The notes below the pieces were generated by a model. It was given only the letters and a program-made list of their open reading frames with translations. It had not been told where the DNA came from and ran no database searches. A DNA stretch of 64,000 bases from JBEIHX01 sp040381075 (GTDB taxonomy: Bacteria > Pseudomonadota > Alphaproteobacteria > Caulobacterales > Aquidulcibacteraceae). Location of the stretch: NCBI GenBank assembly GCA_040381075.1, contig JBEIHX010000005.1, forward strand, positions 84,360 through 148,359, written 5' to 3'. The first letter of the stretch is position 1, and each line of letters opens with the position of its first letter. The translations under genes and the position numbers were made by a program. Of this stretch, positions 8,686 to 17,152 are shown piece by piece.

Positions 8686-8714
8686 TTGACTACTGACAGG
8701 TTTGTATGTACAAA
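8686..8714 (+). promoter_or_regulatory. Promoter with palindromic operator for brnTA
   Basis: A -35 box TTGACT (8686-8691), a 17-bp spacer and a -10-like TACAAA (8709-8714). The -10 is the right arm of the palindrome TTTGTATGTACAAA (8701-8714). This fits the known autoregulation of brnTA operons by the BrnA DNA-binding domain. The operator assignment is inference from position and symmetry. Confidence 0.6.
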
Positions 8715-8735
8715 TCCGTATGTCAAGGGGCGCGC

Positions 8736-9023
8736 GTGCAGTTCGAATGGGATCCAACAAAGGCCAGGGTCAACCTCGCCAAGCACGGCGTGGATTTTGA
8801 AACTGCGTGTCGGGTATGGGATGACCCATTACATGTCATCCTTCCTGATCGTTTTGAAGATGGCGAAGAGCGATGGCACGCCATCGGAATGGTAGGGCCG
8901 GTGGTCCTTCTCATCGTTGTCCATAACTACCCCGATCCGGAGACAGACGGTCACGTCAGGATCATCGGGGCGCGAAAAACAACCCGGCAGGAAAGGAAGC
9001 TTTATGAGCAAGAAGGACTTTAG
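8736..9023 (+). CDS. brnT: BrnT-family ribonuclease toxin
   Basis: A 95-aa toxin of the BrnT type II toxin-antitoxin family, a RelE-fold ribonuclease that inhibits translation. The signature FEWDPTKARVNLAKHGVDFE at the start, the WDDP turn and the C-terminal RIIGARKTTRQERKLYE are family hallmarks. The GTG at 8736 is preceded by AAGGGG with five-base spacing; an upstream ATG would add residues not seen in the family. Its 3' end overlaps the antitoxin start by 20 bp. A palindromic promoter lies just upstream. It looks intact. Confidence 0.9.
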   Translation: MQFEWDPTKARVNLAKHGVDFETACRVWDDPLHVILPDRFEDGEERWHAIGMVGPVVLLIVVHNYPDPETDGHVRIIGARKTTRQERKLYEQEGL

Positions 9024-9291
9024 CCCGAAAGAGCTGGAACAACTTGCGAAATTGGCGGCGTTGCCCGACGATCAGATTGACACGGCCGACATTCCCGAAG
9101 CGCCTGTCGAGAATTGGATCTATGCGCATCGCGGAGAATTTTATCGGCCGCTGAAACAGCCGGTGACCATTCGCCTGGATGCGGATGTCCTCACCTGGTT
9201 TAAAGAGCACGCGGCCGACGGTGGCTATCAAACGGAAATCAACCGGGTGCTTCGACTTCATGTTCTGGAGGCGGAAAAGCGCCGGGCATGA
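9004..9291 (+). CDS. brnA: BrnA-family antitoxin
   Basis: A 95-aa antitoxin that binds BrnT and represses the operon. The C-terminal half holds a ribbon-helix-helix region: PVTIRLDADVLTWFKEHAAD followed by GYQTEINRVLRLHV. The N-terminal part, including WIYAHRGEFYRPLK, is the usual toxin-binding region. The ATG at 9004 lies inside brnT and has AAGGAAG just upstream, implying translational coupling. The toxin-first order is normal for this family. Confidence 0.88.
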   Translation: MSKKDFSPKELEQLAKLAALPDDQIDTADIPEAPVENWIYAHRGEFYRPLKQPVTIRLDADVLTWFKEHAADGGYQTEINRVLRLHVLEAEKRRA

Positions 9292-9331
9292 CGCTGCTCG
9301 AAACGAAGCTTTGGCGCCGCGAGGCGAGAAC

Positions 9332-9727
9332 ATGACCGCTGTTATCTCGAAAACGTGCAAGCTTGATGGCCGCTGGGTGATTGTGCATGTCGCCCCGGAT
9401 GGAAGCGAGACGATCGTGATGCCGGAGCCCACGCGCGACATGACCGACGAAGAAGTCCTCGCCGCCGCGCTGAGCGATCCGGACGCGCAGCCGCTCACGG
9501 ATGAACTGGCGGCCAAACTCCAGCCGGTCGCTCGAGTGAAGACGCTGCGCCGGGCGCTTGGCCTCACCCAAGAGGAATTCGCTGTCCGCCATTGTATCCC
9601 GCTTGGCGCCCTGCGCGATTGGGAGCAGGGCCGCGCCCGCCCCGACCAGCCGAACCGGGCCTATCTCAAGGTGATCGCGCACGACCCTGAAGGCGTGGCG
9701 CGCGCACTGGCGCCGCAGCGGGCGTGA
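9332..9727 (+). CDS. XRE-type helix-turn-helix regulator (antitoxin-like)
   Basis: A 131-aa protein with an acidic N-terminal ~70 residues and a C-terminal HTH_XRE domain (LRRALGLTQEEFAVRH, then GALRDWEQGRARPDQPNRAY). The NadS/HigA-like C-terminal pattern is typical of antitoxins and toxin-operon regulators. It starts 40 bp after brnA with GAGGCGAG upstream, so it is probably in the same transcript. No RelE/HigB-type partner is adjacent. It may be an accessory regulator of brnTA or the survivor of a second toxin-antitoxin pair. Confidence 0.75.
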   Translation: MTAVISKTCKLDGRWVIVHVAPDGSETIVMPEPTRDMTDEEVLAAALSDPDAQPLTDELAAKLQPVARVKTLRRALGLTQEEFAVRHCIPLGALRDWEQGRARPDQPNRAYLKVIAHDPEGVARALAPQRA

Positions 9728-9924
9728 CCATGGCCGATGACGTCTCACCCCCGGCCGACACGGCGCCACACGCCGCACTTGCCGCCACCGCCCGCGCCGG
9801 ACGTGGCTCCCGCTTTGACGACTTTTTGCGCGAGACCCGCGATTATGTGGTAGTTACCGAGGCCGCCGTGCAGCGTGTCCGGGCATGGCTGCGTGCGAAA
9901 GCGGAAAAGGCCGAAGGCGGCTGA
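9724..9924 (+). CDS. Small hypothetical protein coupled to the XRE gene
   Basis: A 66-aa frame starting at a GTG that overlaps the XRE stop (GTGA), with an ATG two codons later at 9730. The N-terminal half is Ala/Pro rich. The C-terminal half (FDDFLRETRDYVVVTEAAVQ) looks like helical soluble protein, with no family I recognise. Tight coupling to the regulator supports a real gene in the toxin-antitoxin transcript. Confidence 0.45.
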   Translation: MTMADDVSPPADTAPHAALAATARAGRGSRFDDFLRETRDYVVVTEAAVQRVRAWLRAKAEKAEGG

Positions 9925-10507
9925 GGAAACGCCAGGAACGCCCTCAGCGCCTTTCGCGCCCTTAACCCTGTCGTTGCCCTTGATCGCCGCCAATCTCTCT
10001 CCATCGCCGTCCCATCCCCCTTTGCATGGGGATTTGGCCGTGAGCCTTTCTCGGAGCCGCCTTCGCGCGCAAGACCAGGGCCGGGCTGCGTGCGCGGGCA
10101 AGGGCGCAGAGGCGCCAGCCGTCCCTTGCGCGCGTGCGCCGGCTGGCGCGATCCGCGGGCAAAGCAGGCGGCGGAGAAAAGGCGTCCAGCCTTTCTTGGT
10201 GAGCCTCGCAAGAAGAAAGCCCATAACCCGCTTAATCGCATCCACACCGCCGGGGCGTCAGCATGTGCCTAAGGTCGCAAGCCATTGCCTGCACCTGAAG
10301 GCGTTCGTCGGCCATCGCCTACATCTGAAGGCGCCGGCCAGCAGGTGCAGGCGGATGTCATCATTGGCTTGCCAGGGCTGACATCTGAAAACGTCCGCTT
10401 GCCAATGCAGGCAAACGTCAGCAGCCGCGCTCTCGCCCGCGAGGGGAGATCAACCAGACACACAGCATCGTGCGGCGCATGGGCCACTCTGTCTAAAGGC
10501 GTAGGAT
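9925..10507. other. Non-coding right part of the island with inverted and direct repeats
   Basis: No credible gene. It contains an 11-bp perfect inverted repeat (10287-10297 with 10342-10352) and three imperfect copies of a CATCTGAA/CACCTGAA-centred motif (about 10291, 10321 and 10381). This may be the decayed end of a mobile element. Confidence 0.4.
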
Positions 10508-10624
10508 AAAGTGGGCCACCCGGGGCGGATCGTGGGCCATGAAAAACCCAAGCCGCGCATGGGCGCGGCGACCGCGTGGGACACGCCCTTTATCTTGCTG
10601 AAAATCAGATTTGTGGCCCACTTT
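10508..10624. repeat. 117-bp unit bounded by 12-bp perfect inverted repeats
   Basis: The ends AAAGTGGGCCAC (10508-10519) and GTGGCCCACTTT (10613-10624) are exact inverted copies, with two further GTGGGCC-like copies nearby. The size and ends suggest a MITE or a collapsed insertion sequence. The GTGGGCCAC ends resemble those I recall from some IS21-type elements, which is only a suggestion. Confidence 0.5.
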
Positions 10625-10862
10625 GTTCCATGCCGCCTTTTTGTGTGATGGATGGACGAAGCGCGCCGATGTCGTCCCGCCCGCCGCCTGGCCGCCCACG
10701 CGAACGCCGTCACCCCGCAGATCGGCGTCCAAGGCGACCCCCGTGACACATTGACAACCCGCGTCAGGGCCGAAAAATCGGCGGGGATTTTTGGAGCCTC
10801 AACAAGCGAAGTCGTGCCAATGAGATAGGGCCAAAAACAGGGGCAGGTGCGGCAGACCGATT

Positions 10863-11650
10863 ATATTTGCAGCAAACAACGCCGCAAAGGAGCGGTTGGC
10901 GAGGGGTTCCAAAATTTCCCTGAAGATCTGGCCCGGCGTCAGCCGCCGCCTCGCCGGCGCTGGCGTCAGATGGGCGATGCGCCCATGCGTACCGAGCGCA
11001 CTGACGAGGATCGCAGTAAAGATCATCCCTGCGGAGATCAGGCCGTAGAGCGCATAGGCGTCGCGGTTGAACTGACCGTTCGGGATGGCCGCAGTGGCCA
11101 TGGCAGGAAAGATCGCCACGAACATCAGCACTGACATCAGGTTTCCGCCGGTCCAGCCGAAGTAATGACGATAGGCCATCAAGCATGACCGCCGGTCATA
11201 ATCGCTGGTCAGTTCGGGAAGGAGTGCGGAACTCGGCGCCTCGCAGAACGTGATCGCGGTGCGGATGATCATCGCAAGCGTCGGAAGATACCAGAACAGT
11301 GCGCTCACCGACCAGTCTTGCGGGGGCGTCCACAACAGGAAGTAACTCACCGCCACAGGCAGCGCGGAGGCGTCCATGAAAGGATGACGCCGGCCCCAGC
11401 GGGACCTCAGATTGTCAGACCAATAGCCGACGACGGGGTCGCTGAGTGCGTCAAAGATCAGACACAGGGTGATGGCGAGGCCGACGAGGCGCGGGTCCAG
11501 ACCGATGACCTGGCTTTAGAACAGAAGCAGGAAGTAGCCGAAGCCGTTGTCCTTGACGCCATACGCGACGGATCCAAAGCCATAGGCCAGTGTCGTCCCC
11601 AGGCCTGGCCCCGGCGAAGCCCCCGCACCACCGGACCGGATCACACCCAT
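10863..11650 (-). pseudogene. N-terminal half of the disrupted GPH-family MFS transporter
   Basis: Begins at ATG 11650 and reads LAYGFGSVAYGVKDNGFGYF, the typical start of GPH symporters, then ALSDPVVGYWSDNLRSRWG with the MFS motif A and six predicted membrane segments. A TAA stop at 11516-11518 interrupts LLLF and SQVIGL where relatives usually have tyrosine, so a single base change (TAC to TAA) explains it. The frame ends at the island border at 10863 and continues in frame at 6610. Joined and repaired, the protein would be about 490 aa, normal for the family. Confidence 0.9.
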
Positions 11651-11664
11651 GGGCCTCTCCCAGC

Positions 11665-11694
11665 CTGCTGCCGCCAGAACTGCTGCCGCCAGAA
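11665..11694. repeat. 15-bp tandem repeat, two copies
   Basis: Two exact copies of CTGCTGCCGCCAGAA (11665-11679 and 11680-11694) followed by more degenerate GCCAG/GCCAT-containing copies up to about 11830. It lies between the start of the broken MFS gene and the stop of the acyl-CoA synthetase gene. Confidence 0.6.
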
Positions 11695-11890
11695 ACCGCC
11701 ATCGCCACACCCGGCTCGCGCCAGACGGCTGTCGCCGGCCATGCGGTCGCCAGAACCCGATCGCCCACGCCTGCCATCCGCCACACTGGCCATCAGCCCG
11801 GCTTGCCGTCCCCCAGACCGTCATTTGCCCGGGCCTGCCATCGGGCGGCGGCGTCCGTCGCCATGCGGCGCGCGTCGTGCATGAGGCGGT

Positions 11891-13489
11891 TTAGCGGGCG
11901 GCCGCGGCGAAGAGGGCCTTCGCCGCCGCATAGTCAGCCTTGCCGTTGGGCGCACGCGGCGCCTGTCCGGCGATCACGATACGGCGCGGCGCCTTGTAGG
12001 CCGCCAGCTTGGCGCGCACATGTGCGATCAGCTCGACTTCCTGGGCCGCAGCGCCGGCCTCCAGTCCGACAACGGCCGCCACACACTGGCCGAAGCGCGG
12101 ATCGGGCGCACCGAACACCAGCGCATCGGCAACGGCGGGATGCGACTTCAGCGCCTCCTCGACTTCTTCGGGATAGATCTTCTCGCCGCCGGAATTGATG
12201 CAATGGCTGCCGCGGCCAAGCAGACGGATCTGACCGTCAGCCTCCAGCGTGGCGTGATCGCCGCTGATCAGGTAACGCACGCCGTCGATCGTCACATAGG
12301 TGCGGGCGGTCTTCTCCGGGTCCTTGTAATAGCCAAGCGGAAGATTGCCCCATTTGGCGACGCGGCCGACTTCGCCGGACCCAGGCGTGACTGGAACATC
12401 TTCATCCGCCTTGAGAACAACCGTATTTGGCGCGTCGAAGCGCGCCTCGCGCGCGGAGGCTGCGCGCGTGGTGACAGACGCCCCAAGTCCGGTCGCTTCG
12501 GATGCGCCGAAGCTGTCAAACAGCATGGCGTCGGGCATGAATTCAAGAAGACCCTGCTTGACCTCGGGGCTCCACATCATGCCGCTCGAAATGACGGTGT
12601 GCATCGCGGTCACATCATACCGGGCGCGATCAGCCCTCAGGGCGTCAAGCAGGGGCTTGGCGAAGGCGTCCCCGACGATCACAAGTCCGCCGCACCGCAG
12701 CTGCGTCATGACGTCGAGGGCGGCGGCGGGATCAAACTGCGGACTGCGGGTCAGCACGATCGGCGCGCCTTTGGAGAGCGCGCCAAAGCCGGTGAACATG
12801 CCGGTGCCATGCATCAGCGGCGGCGCGACATAGACAGGCGCGCGGCCTTCCTTGGAGCGGATCTGCGCGCACAGCGCCGCGATGGTCGCCGGCGGCTCCA
12901 ACCCGATTGCGGGAGCACGGCCGAGCGCCTGCACCTCCCACCAGACAGAGTGCGGCCACATCACGCCCTTGGGCATTCCTGTGGTTCCGCCGGTGTACAG
13001 AAGAAACAGGTCATCGCCAGAGCGTTCTATGGCGAGCGGAGCGCCCTCGCCTCCCGTCAGATCGTCCAGCGCGGCAAAACCGGGGATGCGGGCGTCAGCG
13101 CAGATCCACAGCTTGACGAGGGGCAGGCGGGGGACAAGGGCGGCGGCGATCTCCGCGAACGCCGCGTCGAAGACCACGGCCTCGCTGTCGGAGTTCTCCA
13201 GAAGATAGGCGACTTCCTCAGCACCATAGCGATAGTTCACGTTGACCGGGGCGACACGGGCCTTGAAGGCGGCGATCACCGAGATGACATAGCCAGGGCC
13301 ATTGCGCATGTAGCAGGACAGCTTGGCCCCCGGCGCGAGACCGGCTGCGACCAGCGCGCGGGCCAATGCGTTCGTGGCGTGATCGAGGGCGCCCCAGGTC
13401 GTTGTGGCGCCGTCGCAGTGGACGGCTGGGTCGCCGGGGTCGACAGCGCGCGCGACAGCATCGAACACGTCCCCATAATTGACGCCCAT
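11891..13489 (-). CDS. Acyl-CoA synthetase (AMP-forming, FadD-like)
   Basis: A 532-aa ANL-superfamily ligase that activates a carboxylic acid to its acyl-CoA through an acyl-adenylate. The P-loop-like motif YTGGTTGMPKG is near residues 165-175. The adenylate motif region reads LFDSFGASEATG, the hinge region has YLISGDHATLEADGQIRLLG and the catalytic lysine motif near the C terminus is PNGKADY. The YTGGTTGMPKGVMW form is what I recall from FadD19-like ligases of branched or steroid side chains, but the substrate here is unknown. ATG 13489 has GGGAGA upstream; the frame extends far upstream but that part is the antisense of the next gene. It is divergent from the oxoprolinase gene with only 51 bp between. 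Confidence 0.88.
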   Translation of the reverse strand: MGVNYGDVFDAVARAVDPGDPAVHCDGATTTWGALDHATNALARALVAAGLAPGAKLSCYMRNGPGYVISVIAAFKARVAPVNVNYRYGAEEVAYLLENSDSEAVVFDAAFAEIAAALVPRLPLVKLWICADARIPGFAALDDLTGGEGAPLAIERSGDDLFLLYTGGTTGMPKGVMWPHSVWWEVQALGRAPAIGLEPPATIAALCAQIRSKEGRAPVYVAPPLMHGTGMFTGFGALSKGAPIVLTRSPQFDPAAALDVMTQLRCGGLVIVGDAFAKPLLDALRADRARYDVTAMHTVISSGMMWSPEVKQGLLEFMPDAMLFDSFGASEATGLGASVTTRAASAREARFDAPNTVVLKADEDVPVTPGSGEVGRVAKWGNLPLGYYKDPEKTARTYVTIDGVRYLISGDHATLEADGQIRLLGRGSHCINSGGEKIYPEEVEEALKSHPAVADALVFGAPDPRFGQCVAAVVGLEAGAAAQEVELIAHVRAKLAAYKAPRRIVIAGQAPRAPNGKADYAAAKALFAAAAR

Positions 13490-13540
13490 CCTCGTCTCTC
13501 CCCCTTTCGCTTCGCCGTGCATCGCGGCAGAAGTCGGTGC

Positions 13541-16500
13541 ATGCAGTCTGTCCCCGCTTCCCCTGCTTGGCAATTCTGGATCGACCGCGGGGGCACGTTC
13601 ACCGATGTGGTGGCGCACAGCCCCGCGGGAACGCGCCTGGTGCGCAAGGTGCTGTCCCAGAGCCCGGGCCAGCGCGAGGACGCGGCCGTGGCGGCGGTGC
13701 GCGCCATTCTCGCCGAGCACGGCGCGCACCTCGACGCAATCGGCGCGGTCAAGATGGGCACGACAGTTGCGACGAACGCGCTCCTGGAGCGCAAGGGCGC
13801 GCCGACGCTCCTCGCGATCACCGAGGGGTTCGCTGACGCCCTGGCGATCGGATGGCAGAGCCGGCCGGACATCTTCGCCCGCCATATCCGCAAGCCTTCC
13901 CCACTCTATGCGGGCGTCATGGAGGTGCGCGAGCGGATGACGGCGGAGGGCGTGGTCAGGACCGCCCTCGACGAGGCGCGCGCAGCCGCCGATTTCGCCG
14001 CGGCGCGGGCGGCGGGTTTCGACGCGGTGGCGATCGTCTGTCTGCATGGCTGGGCCTATCCAGGCCACGAGCGCCGGCTTGGAGAACTCGCAGCCGCAGC
14101 AGGCTTCGGGCAGATCACCCTGAGCCATGAGGCGGCGCGCCTCATCAAGCTCACGCCGCGCGGCGAGACGGCGGTGGCCGACGCCTATCTGTCGCCTGGA
14201 CTGCGGGCGTATGTGGCGGCGGTGGCCGACGCCCTCGCCGTCGGCGACCGGCTCAGTTTCATGCAGTCGAACGGGGGGCTTGCGCCGGCGCGCACATTTC
14301 GCGGGCGCGACAGCGTCCTGTCCGGGCCTGCCGGAGGCGTGGTGGCCATGGCGGCCGCGGCTGAGGCGGCCGGATTTGACCGCGCGCTCGGCTTTGACAT
14401 GGGCGGCACATCGACGGACGTCTCCCATTTCGCCGGGTCATTTGAACGGGCGGAGGAAACCCAGGTCGCCGGCGTTCGGCTCGCCGCTCCGATGCTGCAG
14501 GTGCATACCATCGCCGCGGGAGGCGGGTCGATCTGCCGCTTCGACGGCGCGCGCCTGCGTGTCGGCCCGCAGTCGGCCGGCGCCGATCCGGGCCCGGCCT
14601 GCTACCGTCGCGGCGGCCCTTTGACGATCACCGACTGTAATGTTCTGCTCGGGCGCATCCAACCATCCCAGTTTCCAGCCCTGTTTGGCCCCGAAGGCGA
14701 CGCGCCGCTTGATGCGGCTGCGGTGGAGCGCGCCTTTACAGCCCTCGCCCGGGAGATCGCCGCAACCGGGGCGCGCCTCGATCCGCGGGTGATTGCAGAA
14801 GGTTTCCTTGCGATTGCAGTTGATCAGATGGCGGAGGCGATCAGAAAGATATCCCTCCAGCGTGGCTATGACCCGCGGGCTTATGTTCTCGTGGCCTTTG
14901 GCGGGGCGGGCGGCCAGCATGCCTGCGCGGTCGCCGATGCGGTCGGGGTGGAAACGGTGCTGATCCATCCGCTCGCGGGCGTGCTGTCGGCATGGGGCAT
15001 GGGGCTGGCGCGGCCGCGGGTGGTGCGCGAAGCGACGGTCAATGCGCAGCTGACGGATGACCTGGACCTTGCCGGCGCAGTCGGCGCGCTCGAAGCAGAA
15101 GCCCTGGCGGCGTTTCGCGCAGATCATCCCGCCATCGATGCGCCGCACGCCAGCGCGGTGGTCCATCTTGCCTATGCCGGCGCCGACAGCGCCATCGCCC
15201 TGGCGCTGGCCCCCGCCAGTCAGCTCGCCGAGTGCTTTCATGCCGCCCATGCCCGGCGCTTCGGCTTCGCCGCACCGGACGCTGCTGTGATGGTGACCCG
15301 GCTGACCGTGGACGTGATCCCGTCAGGCGACGCGGCGGGGCGGGGCGACATGCCGGCGCCGCCGGTGGTCGCGCCCGCCCCGGTGCGCCAGATCGTGATG
15401 CGCAGCGCGGGCGCCGATCATGAAACGCCGATGTTCGTGCGCGAGACCCTTCCGCCTGGAGCGCGCATCACCGGACCGGCCCTCATCGTTGAAGCCGCGG
15501 GCACGACAGTGGTCGAGCCGGGCTGGCGGGCAGATGTTCGCGCCAATGGCGACCTGGTGCTGCAGCGCCGCCAGGCGCGCGACGCCGCGGGCGCGCCGGC
15601 GCCTGCGCCCGACGCGGGCTCGGTTGATCCAATCCGCCTTGAGATGTTCGCCAACCGCTTCATGGCGATCGCCGAAGAGATGGGTCTGGCCCTGCAGGCG
15701 TCAGCCCGCTCCGTGAACATCAAGGAGCGGCTCGACTTCTCCTGCGCGGTGTTCGACGCCGCGGGCGGGCTGGTGGCGAATGCGCCCCACATCCCGGTGC
15801 ATCTGGGCTCAATGGGCGACAGCGTGCGGGCCGTGAAGGCCGCCTATGGCGCCCGCCTCAAACCGGGCGACGCGGTGATGCTGAACGCTCCCTACAAAGG
15901 CGGCACCCATCTGCCGGACATCACCGTGATCACGCCGGTATTCCTCGATGCCCGCCCTGCGCCGTCCTATTTCGTGGCGGCGCGCGGTCACCACGGGGAC
16001 GTGGGCGGTGTGTCGCCCGGCTCGATGCCGCCGATGAGCCGGCATGTGGATGAGGAAGGCGTGCTGATTGACTGCGTTCTGCTGGCGCAGAACGGCGTGT
16101 TTGATGAGCAGGCGACCCGCGCCCTGTTCGCCGCGGGTCCCTACCCGGCGCGCAACCCGGACCAGAATATCGCTGACCTCAAGGCGCAGCTCGCCGCCTG
16201 CACACGCGGCGGCGAGGAATTGCGCCGGCTTGCCGGCGTCTACGGCGAAGAGGCTGTCGTCGCCTATATGGGCCATGTTCAGGCGAATGCGGAGGCGCAT
16301 ATCCGTGCGGCGATCGACAGGCTGTCCGACGGCTGTTTCTCCTGCACGCTTGATGGCGGCGAAACGGTCGATGTGCGCGTGCGCGTCGATCACGCCGCGC
16401 GCACCGCGGTCATCGACTTCACCCATTCCAGCGATCAATCACCGGCCAACTTCAATGCGCCCGCGTCGATTGCGCGGGCGGCGTCCCTCTATGTGTTCCG

Positions 16501-17152
16501 GACCCTGGTGGACGAACCAATCCCGCTCAATGAAGGCTGTCTCAGACCATTGATCATCCGTACACGACCCGGATCTCTCCTCGAGCCGGTGTATCCGGCG
16601 GCCGTCGTGGCCGGCAATGTGGAGACAAGTCAGGTCGCCTGTGATGCGCTCTATGGCGCCTTGGGGGTGCTCGCGGGATCGCAGGGCACCATGAACAACT
16701 TCACCTTTGGCGACGCCGCGAGGCAGTATTATGAGACGATATGCGGCGGCGCCGGAGCCGGTCCCGACTTCGATGGCGCCGACGCGGTGCAGACGCACAT
16801 GACGAACAGCCGCCTGACCGATCCAGAAGTGCTTGAGACGCGATTTCCGGTCTTCGTCGAGCGGTTTGCGATCCGGCGCGGCTCCGGCGGGCGGGGACGG
16901 CGCCGCGGCGGGGACGGCGTGGTGCGCGCCATCCGCTTCAGGGCGCCGATGAGCGCGGGCATCCTGTCCAACCGTCGCAGGCAGGGCGCCTTCGGCCTGT
17001 GCGGGGGTGAACAGGGGGCTCCAGGGCGCAATTGGATTGAGCGCGCGGACGGCCGGCGCGAGGATCTGCCGGCCACGGCGGCGGTGAGCGTGGCTGCGGG
17101 CGACCTGTTCGTCATCGAGACGCCGGGCGGGGGAGGTTACGGCCCGGCCTGA
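13541..17152 (+). CDS. 5-oxoprolinase / N-methylhydantoinase, fused A and B domains
   Basis: A 1203-aa ATP-dependent amidohydrolase. The N-terminal half is HyuA-like, with an actin-like ATPase fold: it starts FWIDRGGTFTDVVA and has GTTVATNALLERKG and the phosphate motif GFDMGGTSTDVSHF. The C-terminal half from about residue 690 is HyuB-like, with LDFSCAVFDAAGGLVANAPH, HLPDITVITPVF and the C-terminal GGGGYG. Fusion of A and B in one chain is the arrangement of 5-oxoprolinases, which cleave 5-oxoproline to glutamate; hydantoin substrates remain possible. The ATG at 13541 fits the family start. The frame continues upstream for ~500 codons antisense to the acyl-CoA synthetase, which I reject. Its 3' end overlaps the convergent gene by 16 bp. 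Confidence 0.9.
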   Translation: MQSVPASPAWQFWIDRGGTFTDVVAHSPAGTRLVRKVLSQSPGQREDAAVAAVRAILAEHGAHLDAIGAVKMGTTVATNALLERKGAPTLLAITEGFADALAIGWQSRPDIFARHIRKPSPLYAGVMEVRERMTAEGVVRTALDEARAAADFAAARAAGFDAVAIVCLHGWAYPGHERRLGELAAAAGFGQITLSHEAARLIKLTPRGETAVADAYLSPGLRAYVAAVADALAVGDRLSFMQSNGGLAPARTFRGRDSVLSGPAGGVVAMAAAAEAAGFDRALGFDMGGTSTDVSHFAGSFERAEETQVAGVRLAAPMLQVHTIAAGGGSICRFDGARLRVGPQSAGADPGPACYRRGGPLTITDCNVLLGRIQPSQFPALFGPEGDAPLDAAAVERAFTALAREIAATGARLDPRVIAEGFLAIAVDQMAEAIRKISLQRGYDPRAYVLVAFGGAGGQHACAVADAVGVETVLIHPLAGVLSAWGMGLARPRVVREATVNAQLTDDLDLAGAVGALEAEALAAFRADHPAIDAPHASAVVHLAYAGADSAIALALAPASQLAECFHAAHARRFGFAAPDAAVMVTRLTVDVIPSGDAAGRGDMPAPPVVAPAPVRQIVMRSAGADHETPMFVRETLPPGARITGPALIVEAAGTTVVEPGWRADVRANGDLVLQRRQARDAAGAPAPAPDAGSVDPIRLEMFANRFMAIAEEMGLALQASARSVNIKERLDFSCAVFDAAGGLVANAPHIPVHLGSMGDSVRAVKAAYGARLKPGDAVMLNAPYKGGTHLPDITVITPVFLDARPAPSYFVAARGHHGDVGGVSPGSMPPMSRHVDEEGVLIDCVLLAQNGVFDEQATRALFAAGPYPARNPDQNIADLKAQLAACTRGGEELRRLAGVYGEEAVVAYMGHVQANAEAHIRAAIDRLSDGCFSCTLDGGETVDVRVRVDHAARTAVIDFTHSSDQSPANFNAPASIARAASLYVFRTLVDEPIPLNEGCLRPLIIRTRPGSLLEPVYPAAVVAGNVETSQVACDALYGALGVLAGSQGTMNNFTFGDAARQYYETICGGAGAGPDFDGADAVQTHMTNSRLTDPEVLETRFPVFVERFAIRRGSGGRGRRRGGDGVVRAIRFRAPMSAGILSNRRRQGAFGLCGGEQGAPGRNWIERADGRREDLPATAAVSVAAGDLFVIETPGGGGYGPA

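Larger units (their letters stand above)
6611..10862. mobile_element. Inserted island (~4.25 kb) splitting the MFS gene
   Basis: Borders are defined by the host gene: the MFS reading frame stops at 6610 and resumes at 10863, with only a possible 2-bp AT shared at both edges. Inside are decayed pieces of several elements: an IS66 transposase fragment, a YecA-like fragment and the C-terminal tail of a tyrosine recombinase. An apparently intact BrnT/BrnA/XRE module and repeat-rich non-coding DNA complete it. I see no long terminal inverted repeats at the borders, so the original vehicle is unclear and the island is probably a composite of successive insertions and deletions. Confidence 0.75.

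Noticed and set aside
10287..10430. Integron attC or phage att site in the island tail
   Set aside because: The repeats lack the attC core sites and no integron integrase is present; the tyrosine recombinase tail is too short to link to a site.
12020..13540. 507-codon upstream extension of the 5-oxoprolinase frame
   Set aside because: It is fully antisense to the acyl-CoA synthetase; the hydantoinase A domain starts normally at 13541.
13490..14428. Upstream extension of the acyl-CoA synthetase frame
   Set aside because: The AMP-binding protein starts normally at 13489; the extension is antisense to the oxoprolinase and not protein-like.
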